Part shown: positions 26,301 to 33,695 of the stretch, piece after piece
Position numbering within the stretch: the stretch's first letter is position 1
Layout of the letters: each line of letters starts with the position of its first letter
DNA from: an uncultured Phycisphaerales bacterium
GTDB lineage: Bacteria > Planctomycetota > Phycisphaerae > Sedimentisphaerales > Anaerohalosphaeraceae
DNA length: 64,000 nt
Assembly: GCA_937868095.1 (NCBI GenBank)
Contig: CALMLO010000041.1
Coordinates: 1-64,000 of the forward strand
Direction of reading: 5' to 3'
Notes under the pieces: generated by a model
The model's input: only the letters and a program-made list of their open reading frames with translations
Told to the model about the DNA's origin: nothing
The model's database searches: none
Made by a program: the position numbers and the translations under genes

Positions 26301-27041
26301 CGCAGACAGATATTGCTGAAGGGTTTCCAGCAAAGCAGATTGTTCGGCGGTCAGTTCGTCTTGAGTTGGCTCCGCTGGCTTAAGCCGTTTGACAAACTCC
26401 CGCATGGCTTGCATTTGCTGCTCTTTGGGCTGCTCGTACCATATAGGAGCATTCGAACGAATTGCCTCGACAGGAAGCCCCTGCTCTTCTAATGGTTTGA
26501 GCAGATTTTCCATCTGGGCCCAGGCCTCATCTCGCTCTTTCTTTTTTGCGGTTTGCAGGTCATAGGCCTCGGCCAAAGATGTCAAGACGGTCAGCCGCTC
26601 CGGATTGTTTTTAGCCATCGCGGTCAGTTGGACCTGCCGTTCTTCCGGCGGAAGAGAAAGCACCTTTTTAACCTGCAGCAGATTCAGGTTGTCCTGTTCG
26701 AGCTCCTGGAGGGCTTCCTGAAAGGCCTGCCGTTTGCGGCGAGTTTCCGGGCTGGCCATCGGCAGCTGAATTTCGATGCGGGTATCCTCCTGCGGACGCA
26801 TCACAATATTGGCCATATGCGTCGGGTCAATCCGCTTCAGCAGGATAGGAATCATGCTTTCTGCAAGACCCTTTCGCTCTGCCGGCGAAAGGCCGGTGGT
26901 GTCGATCTCATAAATCAAACTTGTGCCGCCCGCCAGGTCGATTCCCAGCTTCAGCCGCTCCTGAGGAGGATAAACCACCCAAGCCGCCAGAAGCGTCAGG
27001 GCAATAATCAGAACCATCTTCCAGATTAGATTTTTGTTCAT
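23361..27041 (-). CDS. secDF: Fused protein translocase SecD-SecF
   Basis: The 1226-residue single chain joins SecD and SecF, which use the proton gradient to pull exported proteins through SecYEG. SecD features include an N-terminal helix, LKLGIDLAGGTSLIYEI, then GAGVLEFRILP, FTFNQVGANLFYNLTQNN, LDDRALSAPTIRSAI and the membrane block with MSVDANVLINERIREE. SecF begins near residue 740 with a helix, KYDIEFTGGTSAQIDL and ends with GYSLNDTIVVFDRIRENR and TSFTTFLVLVV. Residues of about 101-343 are a charged helical insert inside the first SecD periplasmic domain, far longer than in E. coli. The gene is last in the operon with yajC, tgt, the spoIID-like gene and the TPR-alphaCTD gene, 28 nt after yajC. 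Confidence 0.96.
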   Translation of the reverse strand: MNKNLIWKMVLIIALTLLAAWVVYPPQERLKLGIDLAGGTSLIYEIDTTGLSPAERKGLAESMIPILLKRIDPTHMANIVMRPQEDTRIEIQLPMASPETRRKRQAFQEALQELEQDNLNLLQVKKVLSLPPEERQVQLTAMAKNNPERLTVLTSLAEAYDLQTAKKKERDEAWAQMENLLKPLEEQGLPVEAIRSNAPIWYEQPKEQQMQAMREFVKRLKPAEPTQDELTAEQSALLETLQQYLSAYGRWAEAVNELTRPEDGANARWDKAVAALKQLNLDLNHLQDILELPANSARRQEALDALKKQFPDRQEKLAKVEKLYEEYRKVAGMLDDPEDLKRMLKGAGVLEFRILPTPNDGKTNMEEIQGYLEALRLKGPRQASDSKYVWIEIEDPANWPEGLGIVGTFGDKKYVLASNQPQECMLHSPDKKWKLRRAYPTRDDKGLRAIGFTFNQVGANLFYNLTQNNLNRPLCIVLDDRALSAPTIRSAISASGIIQGQFSPTEQMDLVNKLNAGSFRAKLSDVPISEKTIGPLLGSDNLKQGLRAGYIGFFAVTALMLFYYLIAGALADIALTLNLLFILAMMAAFNATFTLPGIAGLILTIGMSVDANVLINERIREEQKRGSSLRAAIAAGYSRAFRTIFDSNLTTFAVGFILLMVASEEIKGFAIVLMLGIISSMFTALFVTRLIFDLLISRGILTRPLKMFAILQNARVDWMGKRPIFLIISGILVIGGLIVFFTRDESVNSKYDIEFTGGTSAQIDLKPGTAYTRKIVEDKFREYAESIGNRALAAAKVYSIGDSGLQYEITTTETNRARAEIVFQEAGQTVQSVQDAIQAACRKLDQTLPSLEVQQMDDVRFQITTRRLNLSVVQEVLQEAFGEKASIANLTVDEIVTDAIRAAFKDLLAVKENLKPEIVSITKVPAGTPELADFAGGIQIHVKLGVPATGKEIRDRLNDIKFRRDMKHLQSYPFQILQTDLLELSDDQTVSEFLYVSVHPEAAFRTLSEEEQNQFTSNEISRLTEALSLESSLARVTQIDPSIGAEAKVRALLAILLSLAAIVLYIGFRFGSVRYGMAAIIALVHDVCITLGLVTASTYVAGTPFGQALGILDFKINLEMIAAFLTIIGYSLNDTIVVFDRIRENRGKTSMLTPKLINDSINQTLSRTLMTSFTTFLVLVVMYIWGGTGMRGFSFAMSSGVVIGTYSSIAIASPILLLSKSSKDKS

Positions 27042-27069
27042 AAAGGATTCCTATTGGGAGTTGTTTTTT

Positions 27070-27513
27070 TCATTGGAGCGATTTCTTTTCGTCCGAAATG
27101 ACAGTTGCGATTGCAGAAGGGATGACCCGAATTTTGGTATTGGTGGATTCATCCACCTTGAGGATAATCTCGTCAGGACGTACCTCCACTACCGTTCCGT
27201 AAATGCCGCCGACCGTCCGCACCCGGTCATTCTTTTTCAGGGAGGAGACCATTTTTTGGTGCTCCTGCTGTTTGCGGCGCGGCCCGCGAAACAGCAGCAG
27301 ATACATCACAATCAAAAGAATGAACAGCGGAAGCAGCTGTACCCATGGGTTTGGGCGCGGAGATTCCGAACCGTCGGGAGGGTTCGGTGAGCCGTTTTTA
27401 TCGGAAATAACGGTTTCCGGCTTGTTTTCTCCTTGCGGCTGGGCAGTAATGACTTCTGGTTGTTCGGCCGTCGGCTCAGCAGCGGCCAGCATCCAAATCG
27501 AGTTCATGAACAT
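27070..27513 (-). CDS. yajC: Preprotein translocase subunit YajC
   Basis: YajC is a small partner of SecDF. The 147-residue protein has a longer N-terminal part than usual (a first helix, then a P/E/N-rich stretch of about 40 residues). The family core is a membrane helix LLPLFILLIVMYLLLFRGPRRKQQEHQKM and the domain RVRTVGGIYGTVVEVRPDEIILKVDESTNTKIRVIPSAI. GAGGAAGGA precedes the ATG. It overlaps the end of tgt by 10 bases and is followed by secDF, the usual order. Confidence 0.94.
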   Translation of the reverse strand: MFMNSIWMLAAAEPTAEQPEVITAQPQGENKPETVISDKNGSPNPPDGSESPRPNPWVQLLPLFILLIVMYLLLFRGPRRKQQEHQKMVSSLKKNDRVRTVGGIYGTVVEVRPDEIILKVDESTNTKIRVIPSAIATVISDEKKSLQ

Positions 27514-28664
27514 TCCTTCCTCTCTTGAGATTCTAAAAGGTCCATTTGGGTTTCTTTCTTATGCTTTTCAATAAACAAGCAGGACCATTCCTCGAACAAA
27601 CCATCCCGTATCGTTTGTCGTATCCTGCTCATCAGTCGCTGATAATACGTTAAATTATGAATTGTCGCAAGGATTGGCCCGAGCATTTCTCCAACGTTGA
27701 AAAAATGCCGAATCGCTGCTCGTGTAAAAGTCTGACACGCCGGACAAGGACAGTCTTTTTCAATCGGTTCCAGATCCTGTGCCCAGCGGCTGTTGCGCAG
27801 CCGGATCGGTCCGTTTTCGGTAAAGGCGAAGGCGTTTCTGCCGTTTCGGCTCGGCAGAACACAGTCAAATAAGTCAATACCTTCTCGGACCGCTGCAACA
27901 ATATCTGCCGGCATCCCGACACCCATCAGGTATCGCGGCCGCTCCTGCGGCAGCAGGGGGGCAGTGAAAGAGGTCGTTTCAACCATGGCCTCGTGCCCTT
28001 CTCCCACGCTCAGCCCGCCAATGGCGTACCCATCAAAATCCATTGCTGTCAGCGCTTCCGTACACCGGCGGCGCAGCGGCAGATGGGTTCCTCCCTGGAC
28101 AATCCCGAACAGCATCTGTTTCGGATTTCGATGCGCCTGGCGGCACATTTCAGCCCAGCGGATCGTCCGTTCCACCGCTTTTTCCAGCTGGTTTAGCGGA
28201 CAAGGGTAGGGTGTACATTCATCAAAACACATAATGATATCTGCCCCAAGACGGTTCTGAATAGTCGTAGCGGAAGGAGCATCCAACATAATCGGCGAGC
28301 CGTCAATATGGCTTGCAAATTCGACCCCATCCTCGCCCACCCGATTTAAGCTGCTGAGGGAAAAAATCTGATAGCCGCCGCTGTCAGTCAGAATTGGTCC
28401 ATTCCAGCCGGTGAACCGATGCAGCCCCCCAAGCGATTCAACTATCTCTACACCTGGTCGAAGCAGCAGGTGGTAGGTATTAGCCAGCATCATTTCAGCT
28501 CCTGTTTGCTTGAGCTGCTGCGGCAGAATACCCTTGACACATCCGCGTGTCCCGACGGGCATAAAAGCCGGCGTCTGGACAGAGCCGTGTTCCGTGATCA
28601 ACTCGCCGCAACGAGCTCGGCTTCGAGGATCAGTTGCGTAAACCGTAAAGCGTTTCATCGTCAT
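27504..28664 (-). CDS. tgt: Queuine/preQ1 tRNA-guanine transglycosylase
   Basis: Tgt swaps G34 of GUN-anticodon tRNAs for preQ1. The 386-residue protein has PAFMPVGTRGCVKG, ILTDSGGYQIFSL with the general-base aspartate (Y replaces the more usual F), FGIVQGG, GGLSVGE, the nucleophile region FDCVLPSRNGRNAFAF and the zinc site C-P-C-x-x-C followed by a histidine in ATIHNL. It starts at the TGATG overlap with the SpoIID-like gene and overlaps yajC at the end; the tgt-yajC-secDF order is common in bacteria. Confidence 0.96.
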   Translation of the reverse strand: MTMKRFTVYATDPRSRARCGELITEHGSVQTPAFMPVGTRGCVKGILPQQLKQTGAEMMLANTYHLLLRPGVEIVESLGGLHRFTGWNGPILTDSGGYQIFSLSSLNRVGEDGVEFASHIDGSPIMLDAPSATTIQNRLGADIIMCFDECTPYPCPLNQLEKAVERTIRWAEMCRQAHRNPKQMLFGIVQGGTHLPLRRRCTEALTAMDFDGYAIGGLSVGEGHEAMVETTSFTAPLLPQERPRYLMGVGMPADIVAAVREGIDLFDCVLPSRNGRNAFAFTENGPIRLRNSRWAQDLEPIEKDCPCPACQTFTRAAIRHFFNVGEMLGPILATIHNLTYYQRLMSRIRQTIRDGLFEEWSCLFIEKHKKETQMDLLESQERKECS

Positions 28665-29920
28665 CAGTATTCCGCCAGCCGTACAATCCGGCTGCCCGGA
28701 TAGTAATATTCTGTAATTTCCCTATACAGTTTTCCCTGCTTTGCCAGTGCCTGTGCTCCGTTTTGACAGAGGCCGACGCCATGTCCGAATCCTCGCCCGT
28801 CCACAAACTCAAAGCCCTGGGACGTGGTCCGAATGGTAAAAATAGTGCTTCTAAGTTTTTGACCGCTCGGATCGGCGGCCAGCCGAAAATCCTCTCCCCG
28901 TAAAAAGGCGATTTGTCCCTTGGCCCCAGTCAGCCGCACGGAGGTCACTCGGCCATTTTCGGATACTTGAGCCGGCTCAACCTGCTGGATTTCACCCAGC
29001 TGAATCAACACCGGATACCGCTGCTGCAGCTGTTCGGTGAGGGCTTGTCGGGTAAAAGAAACCCCCGTCCAGAAAAAGAACTCGGAGCGTGCTGTCTGTC
29101 GACAATATGGGCAGGGCACACCTCCAAGGGCTCGAACAATATCTCCAAAAACATTTCGGCTGTTCTCTGTATGTCCTCCGCAGACGGAACTGTAATAGGC
29201 CGGAAAGAGCCGCCATCGCCCTTGGGCATCAGGACAAACAAGAACTTGACCGGCTGTTTCTGAAACCGCCTTGTTCGTTGGTGCTGTTTCTGCCAAGAGT
29301 CCTTGATAGACCTGATTGGCCTGCGTTCGTCTCAAGTCCCACCGGCGGCCGCTTCCAAACCGGTGCTTGATGTAGAGGGAATACGTGCGGCAGGTAACCG
29401 CTTGAGCTTTCAAGGCCTCTGGTTCCCAATAAGATTGCATCTCGGCCGGCACCACGCCGCATAAATAGGACTCCAGTGGAACGTAATTCACTGCTGAAAT
29501 ACCGCCTTCCGCGTTCTGAACAAGCTGCAGATGCCCTCGGAATGGAAGCCCATTTAACTCAAAAACAAACGGTGTTTCTGTCCGAATCATCACATCGTTC
29601 TGAAAACGGTGCTCCCCGATCCAAAGTGCTTCCGGCTCACAATGAACCGGAATAGTCTGATAGGGTGTCCCGAACCGGACACGGCCGGCAGTTTCGCGGT
29701 CTTCAATCTCCAGACTACTATAACTGGACAATGTGCATTCCTTTAAATTGCCAAAGAGCAGAACACGTACCCAGCAATCTTCGGGTTCTTCAATGCCGCT
29801 GGTTATACTCACCTGAGGCCGCTGCCGGCATCCAACGCACAACAGCAGTCCTGCCGCCAGAATCCTCGCCCATTCCTGTCGCCTCCCGAGGCGTCTTAGA
29901 TATGGATTTGTCACTTTCAA
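28664..29920 (-). CDS. SpoIID/LytB-domain lipoprotein
   Basis: The 418-residue protein has a lipoprotein signal ending in LLLCVGC and a SpoIID/LytB domain: LESYLCGVVPAEMQSYWEPEALKAQAVTCRTYSLY, with the catalytic glutamate in V-P-A-E-M, then CGGHTENSRNVFG, and the C-terminal GRGFGHGVGLCQNGAQALAKQG. SpoIID is a lytic transglycosylase that acts on peptide-free glycan strands; in non-sporeforming PVC bacteria a cell-wall remodelling or division role is likely. The start is TTG at 29920 or GTG at 29914; both have weak ribosome sites. It ends exactly at the tgt start and lies 39 nt after the TPR-alphaCTD gene. Confidence 0.88.
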   Translation of the reverse strand: MKVTNPYLRRLGRRQEWARILAAGLLLCVGCRQRPQVSITSGIEEPEDCWVRVLLFGNLKECTLSSYSSLEIEDRETAGRVRFGTPYQTIPVHCEPEALWIGEHRFQNDVMIRTETPFVFELNGLPFRGHLQLVQNAEGGISAVNYVPLESYLCGVVPAEMQSYWEPEALKAQAVTCRTYSLYIKHRFGSGRRWDLRRTQANQVYQGLLAETAPTNKAVSETAGQVLVCPDAQGRWRLFPAYYSSVCGGHTENSRNVFGDIVRALGGVPCPYCRQTARSEFFFWTGVSFTRQALTEQLQQRYPVLIQLGEIQQVEPAQVSENGRVTSVRLTGAKGQIAFLRGEDFRLAADPSGQKLRSTIFTIRTTSQGFEFVDGRGFGHGVGLCQNGAQALAKQGKLYREITEYYYPGSRIVRLAEY

Positions 29921-29959
29921 AATTCGTCAGGCTGCCTTCGTGCCGGTCTTTGGACGATT

Positions 29960-31249
29960 CTATTCCAGTTTTCGCAGACTCAGACCAAACTTGGCGAGTT
30001 TCTCCTTGACCTCATTGAGACTGGTTATCCCAAAGTTCTTGCAGCCAAGCAGCTCGGCCTCAGTCTTGCCGATCAAATCTAAAAGTGTCTTAACGCCGAG
30101 TCGAGCCATTGCCTGCCGTCCGCGAACCGACAATTCGAGTTCATCGACTGATTTGGACAGAACTTCAGGATTGGCCCCCGAAATTTCCGGGGGTTCGGGT
30201 GTTCCCGCCGGTTTTTCTTCCAGAGCCATCCCCAATCGAAGCCCTTTCGACTCCAGAATTCGTTTAATTTCCGTCAGGGAAGTTTCCCCAAAGTTCTTAT
30301 AAGAAAGCAGGTCTGCCTCCGTTGTTCGCAGCAAGTCTCCCAGTGTGTCAATGTTCATCTTCTTTAAACAATTTCGGCTGCGAACGGACAACTCAAAATC
30401 AGAAATTGGGATTTCAAGAATTTTGCTTTGCCGATCTTTTCTTTTTTCCCGCTCCTCGTCATAAACCATCACCTTCGAGCTGGCAATATCTTTCTGAAAC
30501 AGGCGGGCCTTAGGATGATTCGGATGTGAACGGAGAACTGTCTCGACGCACTCCAGCGCCTGTTCATACTCCCCAATATCTTCGTACAGTACTGCCAGAT
30601 TTAGCAGGGCGTTAACATGGGTGGGCTGCTGCTGAACCAATTCCTGGTAATGACGAATAGCGGCCTCCTCATCGCCGCGAAGGTCGCAGGCAAATGCCAA
30701 GGCAAACCGGGCCTCCCCATGGGCTGGATCCAATTCCAGCGCTGTCTGATAATTTTGCATTGCCTTTTCATATTCTCCCATAGCATCCATCAGTTTACCG
30801 GTCTGGAAGTGATATTCAGCGCTGACGGTTTCCATAGAGCCGAATTCGGAAAGGGTTTGAGCGGCCTTTTCGAGCTCGCCGGCTGTTCGGTATGTTGCCG
30901 CCTTCTCCATCCCTGCCATCATAGGATCTGCGTTGTATTGTACCGCCTTATCGAAGGACTCAATGGCCTTGTCATACTGTTTCATTTGCCGATAAGCATA
31001 CCCAAGCCCTAAATATTTCTGCACACTATCTGGCGCCTTGGCAAGGGTTTCTGCGGCTTGGCTGGCCTGGCCGCAGAAAAGATAGGCCAGCCCGCAAGCC
31101 AGCGGATTTTCCGAACTTCGGGCTTTTTCGAGAAGAGCCATACGTGACCGCTCGCTCGAATTTGCTGCAAGCCAAAGTTTTTTCATTACTTCCGGTGAAG
31201 GGGCCTCTTTTTCAAACAATTCCGCTTCTGCTTGTATAAAGGGTGCCAT
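29960..31249 (-). CDS. TPR protein fused to two RNA polymerase alpha-CTD-like domains
   Basis: From ATG 31249 (CAGGAG upstream; a TTG at 31270 is possible) the protein has 429 residues. Residues of about 50-260 form tetratricopeptide repeats such as YGEYEKAMQNYQTALELDP-type units. Residues 280-342 and 367-429 each match the alpha subunit C-terminal domain: E-L-S-V-R-S-R-N-C-L ... T-L-G-D-L-L-R-T-T-E-A-D-L-L ... K-N-F-G-E-T-S-L-T-E-I. The first keeps residues equivalent to Arg265, Asn268 and Gly296 of E. coli; in the second Asn268 is Gln. Both have Thr where Lys298 would be. The alpha-CTD binds UP-element DNA and activators, so DNA or RNA-polymerase-related binding is inferred. It is the first gene of the spoIID-tgt-yajC-secDF operon. 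Confidence 0.9.
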   Translation of the reverse strand: MAPFIQAEAELFEKEAPSPEVMKKLWLAANSSERSRMALLEKARSSENPLACGLAYLFCGQASQAAETLAKAPDSVQKYLGLGYAYRQMKQYDKAIESFDKAVQYNADPMMAGMEKAATYRTAGELEKAAQTLSEFGSMETVSAEYHFQTGKLMDAMGEYEKAMQNYQTALELDPAHGEARFALAFACDLRGDEEAAIRHYQELVQQQPTHVNALLNLAVLYEDIGEYEQALECVETVLRSHPNHPKARLFQKDIASSKVMVYDEEREKRKDRQSKILEIPISDFELSVRSRNCLKKMNIDTLGDLLRTTEADLLSYKNFGETSLTEIKRILESKGLRLGMALEEKPAGTPEPPEISGANPEVLSKSVDELELSVRGRQAMARLGVKTLLDLIGKTEAELLGCKNFGITSLNEVKEKLAKFGLSLRKLE

Positions 31250-31352
31250 AAAACCTGCTCCTGACATCAATGTCCTTTGCGGGCCTCCTCAGAATGAGAC
31301 CCTTCTTGTTTTCAAAAACAGTTTTTCTTTTTCAAAATCGGATGAATCGCAC

Positions 31353-31380
31353 ATTATAAACTCTCATTTTAGAAAAGCAA
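31353..31380 (-). promoter_or_regulatory. Probable promoter of the TPR-alphaCTD / Sec operon
   Basis: On the minus strand TTGCTT (31375-31380), a 16-base spacer and a perfect TATAAT (31353-31358) lie about 100 bases before the first start codon. The -35 is weak (four of six). No other promoter is evident in the 258-nt divergent gap with the resB-like gene. Confidence 0.45.
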
Positions 31381-31507
31381 TACCATTTTTCAAGAGTATG
31401 CGGATATGGAATAACGGTATATGGTTATTTATGAGGTTGTTTCAAAGTTTTAATTGAAAATAATGATTAGATTCACATAATAGCTCCGGCTATTCGAGCA
31501 TACGGCA

Positions 31508-32554
31508 ATGAAAAAACGACGGTGGTTACTCACAGCAGCAATAGTATTATCTTTCATCTGGGTAATCCTTTCCGTCTATGGAGCATTCCTTTTAAACCAA
31601 CAGGCATCTGTTTTTTTTCAATCCATTCCGCTATGTCTATTCTGGTTTTTATGGGTCTTTTTTTTGTTTTTTAGTTTTTTTCTTTTTTCGAAGTTATGGA
31701 GACAACCATTCCTTCTTATGATCCATTTGGGAGTACTTTTCGTTTTTTTAGGTGGGATATGGGGTTCCCCAAAATTGATCACCCTTTGCAACCGTTTGTT
31801 CGGGCGAGAAGTCATCTCCAAAGGTCTGATTTGTCTTCCTCTTGGTGAAAAGCACAGCCGAGTTTATGATTCTCAAGGAAAAGAGATAGGCCGCCTTCCA
31901 TTTGACCTGCATTTGGAGAATTTTGACGTCTTCTATTACGACAATCCATCTTTGATAATCCAAGACAAAGAATCCCCCGATTTCCTTTATATGGTTCCTA
32001 TCCAGACTAGCGGCCCTGTTTATTTTGACGGGGGAATTGAGTTAGAAGTACTCCGCCAATTTCAGCATCTTCAAATTATCTTTCAGGACGGCAGGCCGGT
32101 TCCTGCTGAGGAGGAGGGACCGCCGGGCCAGCCGGATCCCGGCTTTGAAATTAAGCTGAGGCCCCCTGACGGCAAGGAAGAATATCATTATGTCTGGCAG
32201 CGGCGAGCTGTTCATTCGCTTCCCAAACATCGCTTTAGAATTCAATATCAGGCCCCCCAATGGCCGCGGCAATATCGAAGCCAAATTTCCATTTGGCAAG
32301 CCGACCAACAGCCTATCTACTGTACCATTGAAGTGAATCGCCCATTTTTTTATAAAGGATATCTTTTTTACCAGTCTTCGTGGGGGCAAGATGAAAAGGG
32401 GCTTTATAGCGTAATTGGCGTGGTCAACAACAGCGGCCTGACTGCGGTTTTCTTCGGTTATGGCCTGCTTGCTCTTGGAACGGCGGGACAATGCTGGTTC
32501 AGGCCGTTGCTGTCGCACATTTTGAAGAAAAAGGAGCGGCTTTATCGGAATTAA
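31508..32554 (+). CDS. ResB-like cytochrome c assembly protein
   Basis: The 348-residue protein has three hydrophobic helices in the first 90 residues (about 8-30, 42-62, 68-88), a large soluble region with R-L-P-F-D-L-H-L-E-N-F and IEVNRPFFYKGYLFYQSSWGQDEKG, and a last helix near 310-330. The last block is typical of ResB/Ccs1, which with CcsA carries haem to apocytochrome c in system II. It is short compared with ResB of about 540 residues. It ends seven bases before the ccsA-like gene, the normal partner. The poor Kyte-type T-rich stretches reflect membrane codons. Confidence 0.82.
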   Translation: MKKRRWLLTAAIVLSFIWVILSVYGAFLLNQQASVFFQSIPLCLFWFLWVFFLFFSFFLFSKLWRQPFLLMIHLGVLFVFLGGIWGSPKLITLCNRLFGREVISKGLICLPLGEKHSRVYDSQGKEIGRLPFDLHLENFDVFYYDNPSLIIQDKESPDFLYMVPIQTSGPVYFDGGIELEVLRQFQHLQIIFQDGRPVPAEEEGPPGQPDPGFEIKLRPPDGKEEYHYVWQRRAVHSLPKHRFRIQYQAPQWPRQYRSQISIWQADQQPIYCTIEVNRPFFYKGYLFYQSSWGQDEKGLYSVIGVVNNSGLTAVFFGYGLLALGTAGQCWFRPLLSHILKKKERLYRN

Positions 32555-32561
32555 ATTATCC

Positions 32562-33326
32562 ATGCTGATTGCTTTTATTTACGCAGCAATGGCTTTTTAT
32601 GGCCTGTCAGCGGCGAGCGAACTATTTTTCAGATTCAAGCGTCGACAGATCCTTTTTGTTTTCGCCTTTTCCTTTTCTGCGGCTGCTTGGTTTCTTCGGT
32701 GGGTCCAGGTTGGCCATATTCCGCTGCAGACAATGTTTGAAATTTTTCTTGCACTGGGAACACTTATCGGCCCGATGTCGTTTTTCTGTCGAAAATCGCT
32801 GAATATGCGGGACCCCTTATCAATCTTTGCAGATGGGCTGCTTGGTTTGTGCCTATTATTTCACGTCAGATTTATCTTTTCTGAAGATCCTCGTCCTTTG
32901 CCGCCTGCTCTCCAAAGTTGGCTGTTTGGGCCCCATGTGGTCGTTTATATGCTCGCTTATGTCCTCTTGGCCAAGGCCGCTGTTCAGGCAGCAGGGGGGC
33001 TGAGCGTCGCGCCGCTCCAGCGGGAAAAGCAAACCTATAAATTAGTGTGTTTGGCATTCCCGCTACTAACATTTGGTTTGATTCTGGGCAGCGTCTGGGG
33101 AAAAATCGCTTGGGGGGATTGGTGGGGCTGGGACCCGAAAGAGCTTTGGTCGCTGGCATGCTGGCTGGTTTATGCGGCCTATTTTCACTGGCGGGCCTTA
33201 TGGGGGACCCGTTTTGTGAAGATCAATATGTGGATGGTTCTTCTCGGGTTTGCGGCAATTCTTTGTACACTCCTTTGGGTGAATTTGTCTGGTCTTTTTA
33301 CCGGTCTTCACAATTACGCCGGATAA
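32562..33326 (+). CDS. ccsA: Cytochrome c assembly protein CcsA/ResC family
   Basis: The 254-residue polytopic membrane protein carries the haem-handling WWD motif WGDWWGWDPKELWSLACWLVYAAYFH and flanking conserved histidines (VGHIPLQTMFE, FGPHVVVYML, YFHWR, TGLHNYAG). CcsA exports haem and attaches it to CXXCH sites of c-type cytochromes with ResB. The eight or so helices fit a membrane channel. It follows the ResB-like gene by seven bases. The start has a weak ribosome site and is probably coupled to the upstream gene. Confidence 0.9.
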   Translation: MLIAFIYAAMAFYGLSAASELFFRFKRRQILFVFAFSFSAAAWFLRWVQVGHIPLQTMFEIFLALGTLIGPMSFFCRKSLNMRDPLSIFADGLLGLCLLFHVRFIFSEDPRPLPPALQSWLFGPHVVVYMLAYVLLAKAAVQAAGGLSVAPLQREKQTYKLVCLAFPLLTFGLILGSVWGKIAWGDWWGWDPKELWSLACWLVYAAYFHWRALWGTRFVKINMWMVLLGFAAILCTLLWVNLSGLFTGLHNYAG

Positions 33327-33395
33327 AGGGACATTTTCCAATGTTTCAACCTTTCCTCTTTACATTTCTTTTTATAGAAACTATAAATATCTATT

Positions 33396-33695
33396 ATGTC
33401 AAAAAAGACAAAACCAGCGGAAAAAAGAGGAATGGGAAGTCTCATGGAGACGCTGTGCCGAATCCGTGACCCTCAGGAAATGAGGCAGTTTCTCACTGAG
33501 ATTCTTACTCCAGCTGAATTTCATGATTTGGCTATGCGGTGGGAACTGATGCATCGCCTTACAGAAGGGTTCCCCCAAAGGAAGATTGCCGCCGATTTAC
33601 AAATCAGTCTATGCAAAATTACTCGCGGTGCGAAAATTCTGAAGAACCCCAATTCAATTTCTAATCGATACTTAAAGAAGAGGAGAAACCAATGA
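33396..33695 (+). CDS. TrpR/YerC-family DNA-binding protein
   Basis: The 99-residue protein matches the Trp-repressor fold: [53 protein letters not shown]. The K-I-T-R-G-A-K-x-L-K recognition helix keeps the Thr-Arg-Gly of TrpR, including the Arg84 equivalent that contacts tryptophan, whereas the Ser88 equivalent is Ile. It is closer to the YerC/YecD branch in the L-T-P-A-E-x-x-x-L-A-x-R-W pattern. The start may be at 33396, 33432 or 33444; none has a strong site. It overlaps trpB2 by ATGA, so the two are co-translated and tryptophan-responsive control is plausible. Confidence 0.85.
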   Translation: MSKKTKPAEKRGMGSLMETLCRIRDPQEMRQFLTEILTPAEFHDLAMRWELMHRLTEGFPQRKIAADLQISLCKITRGAKILKNPNSISNRYLKKRRNQ

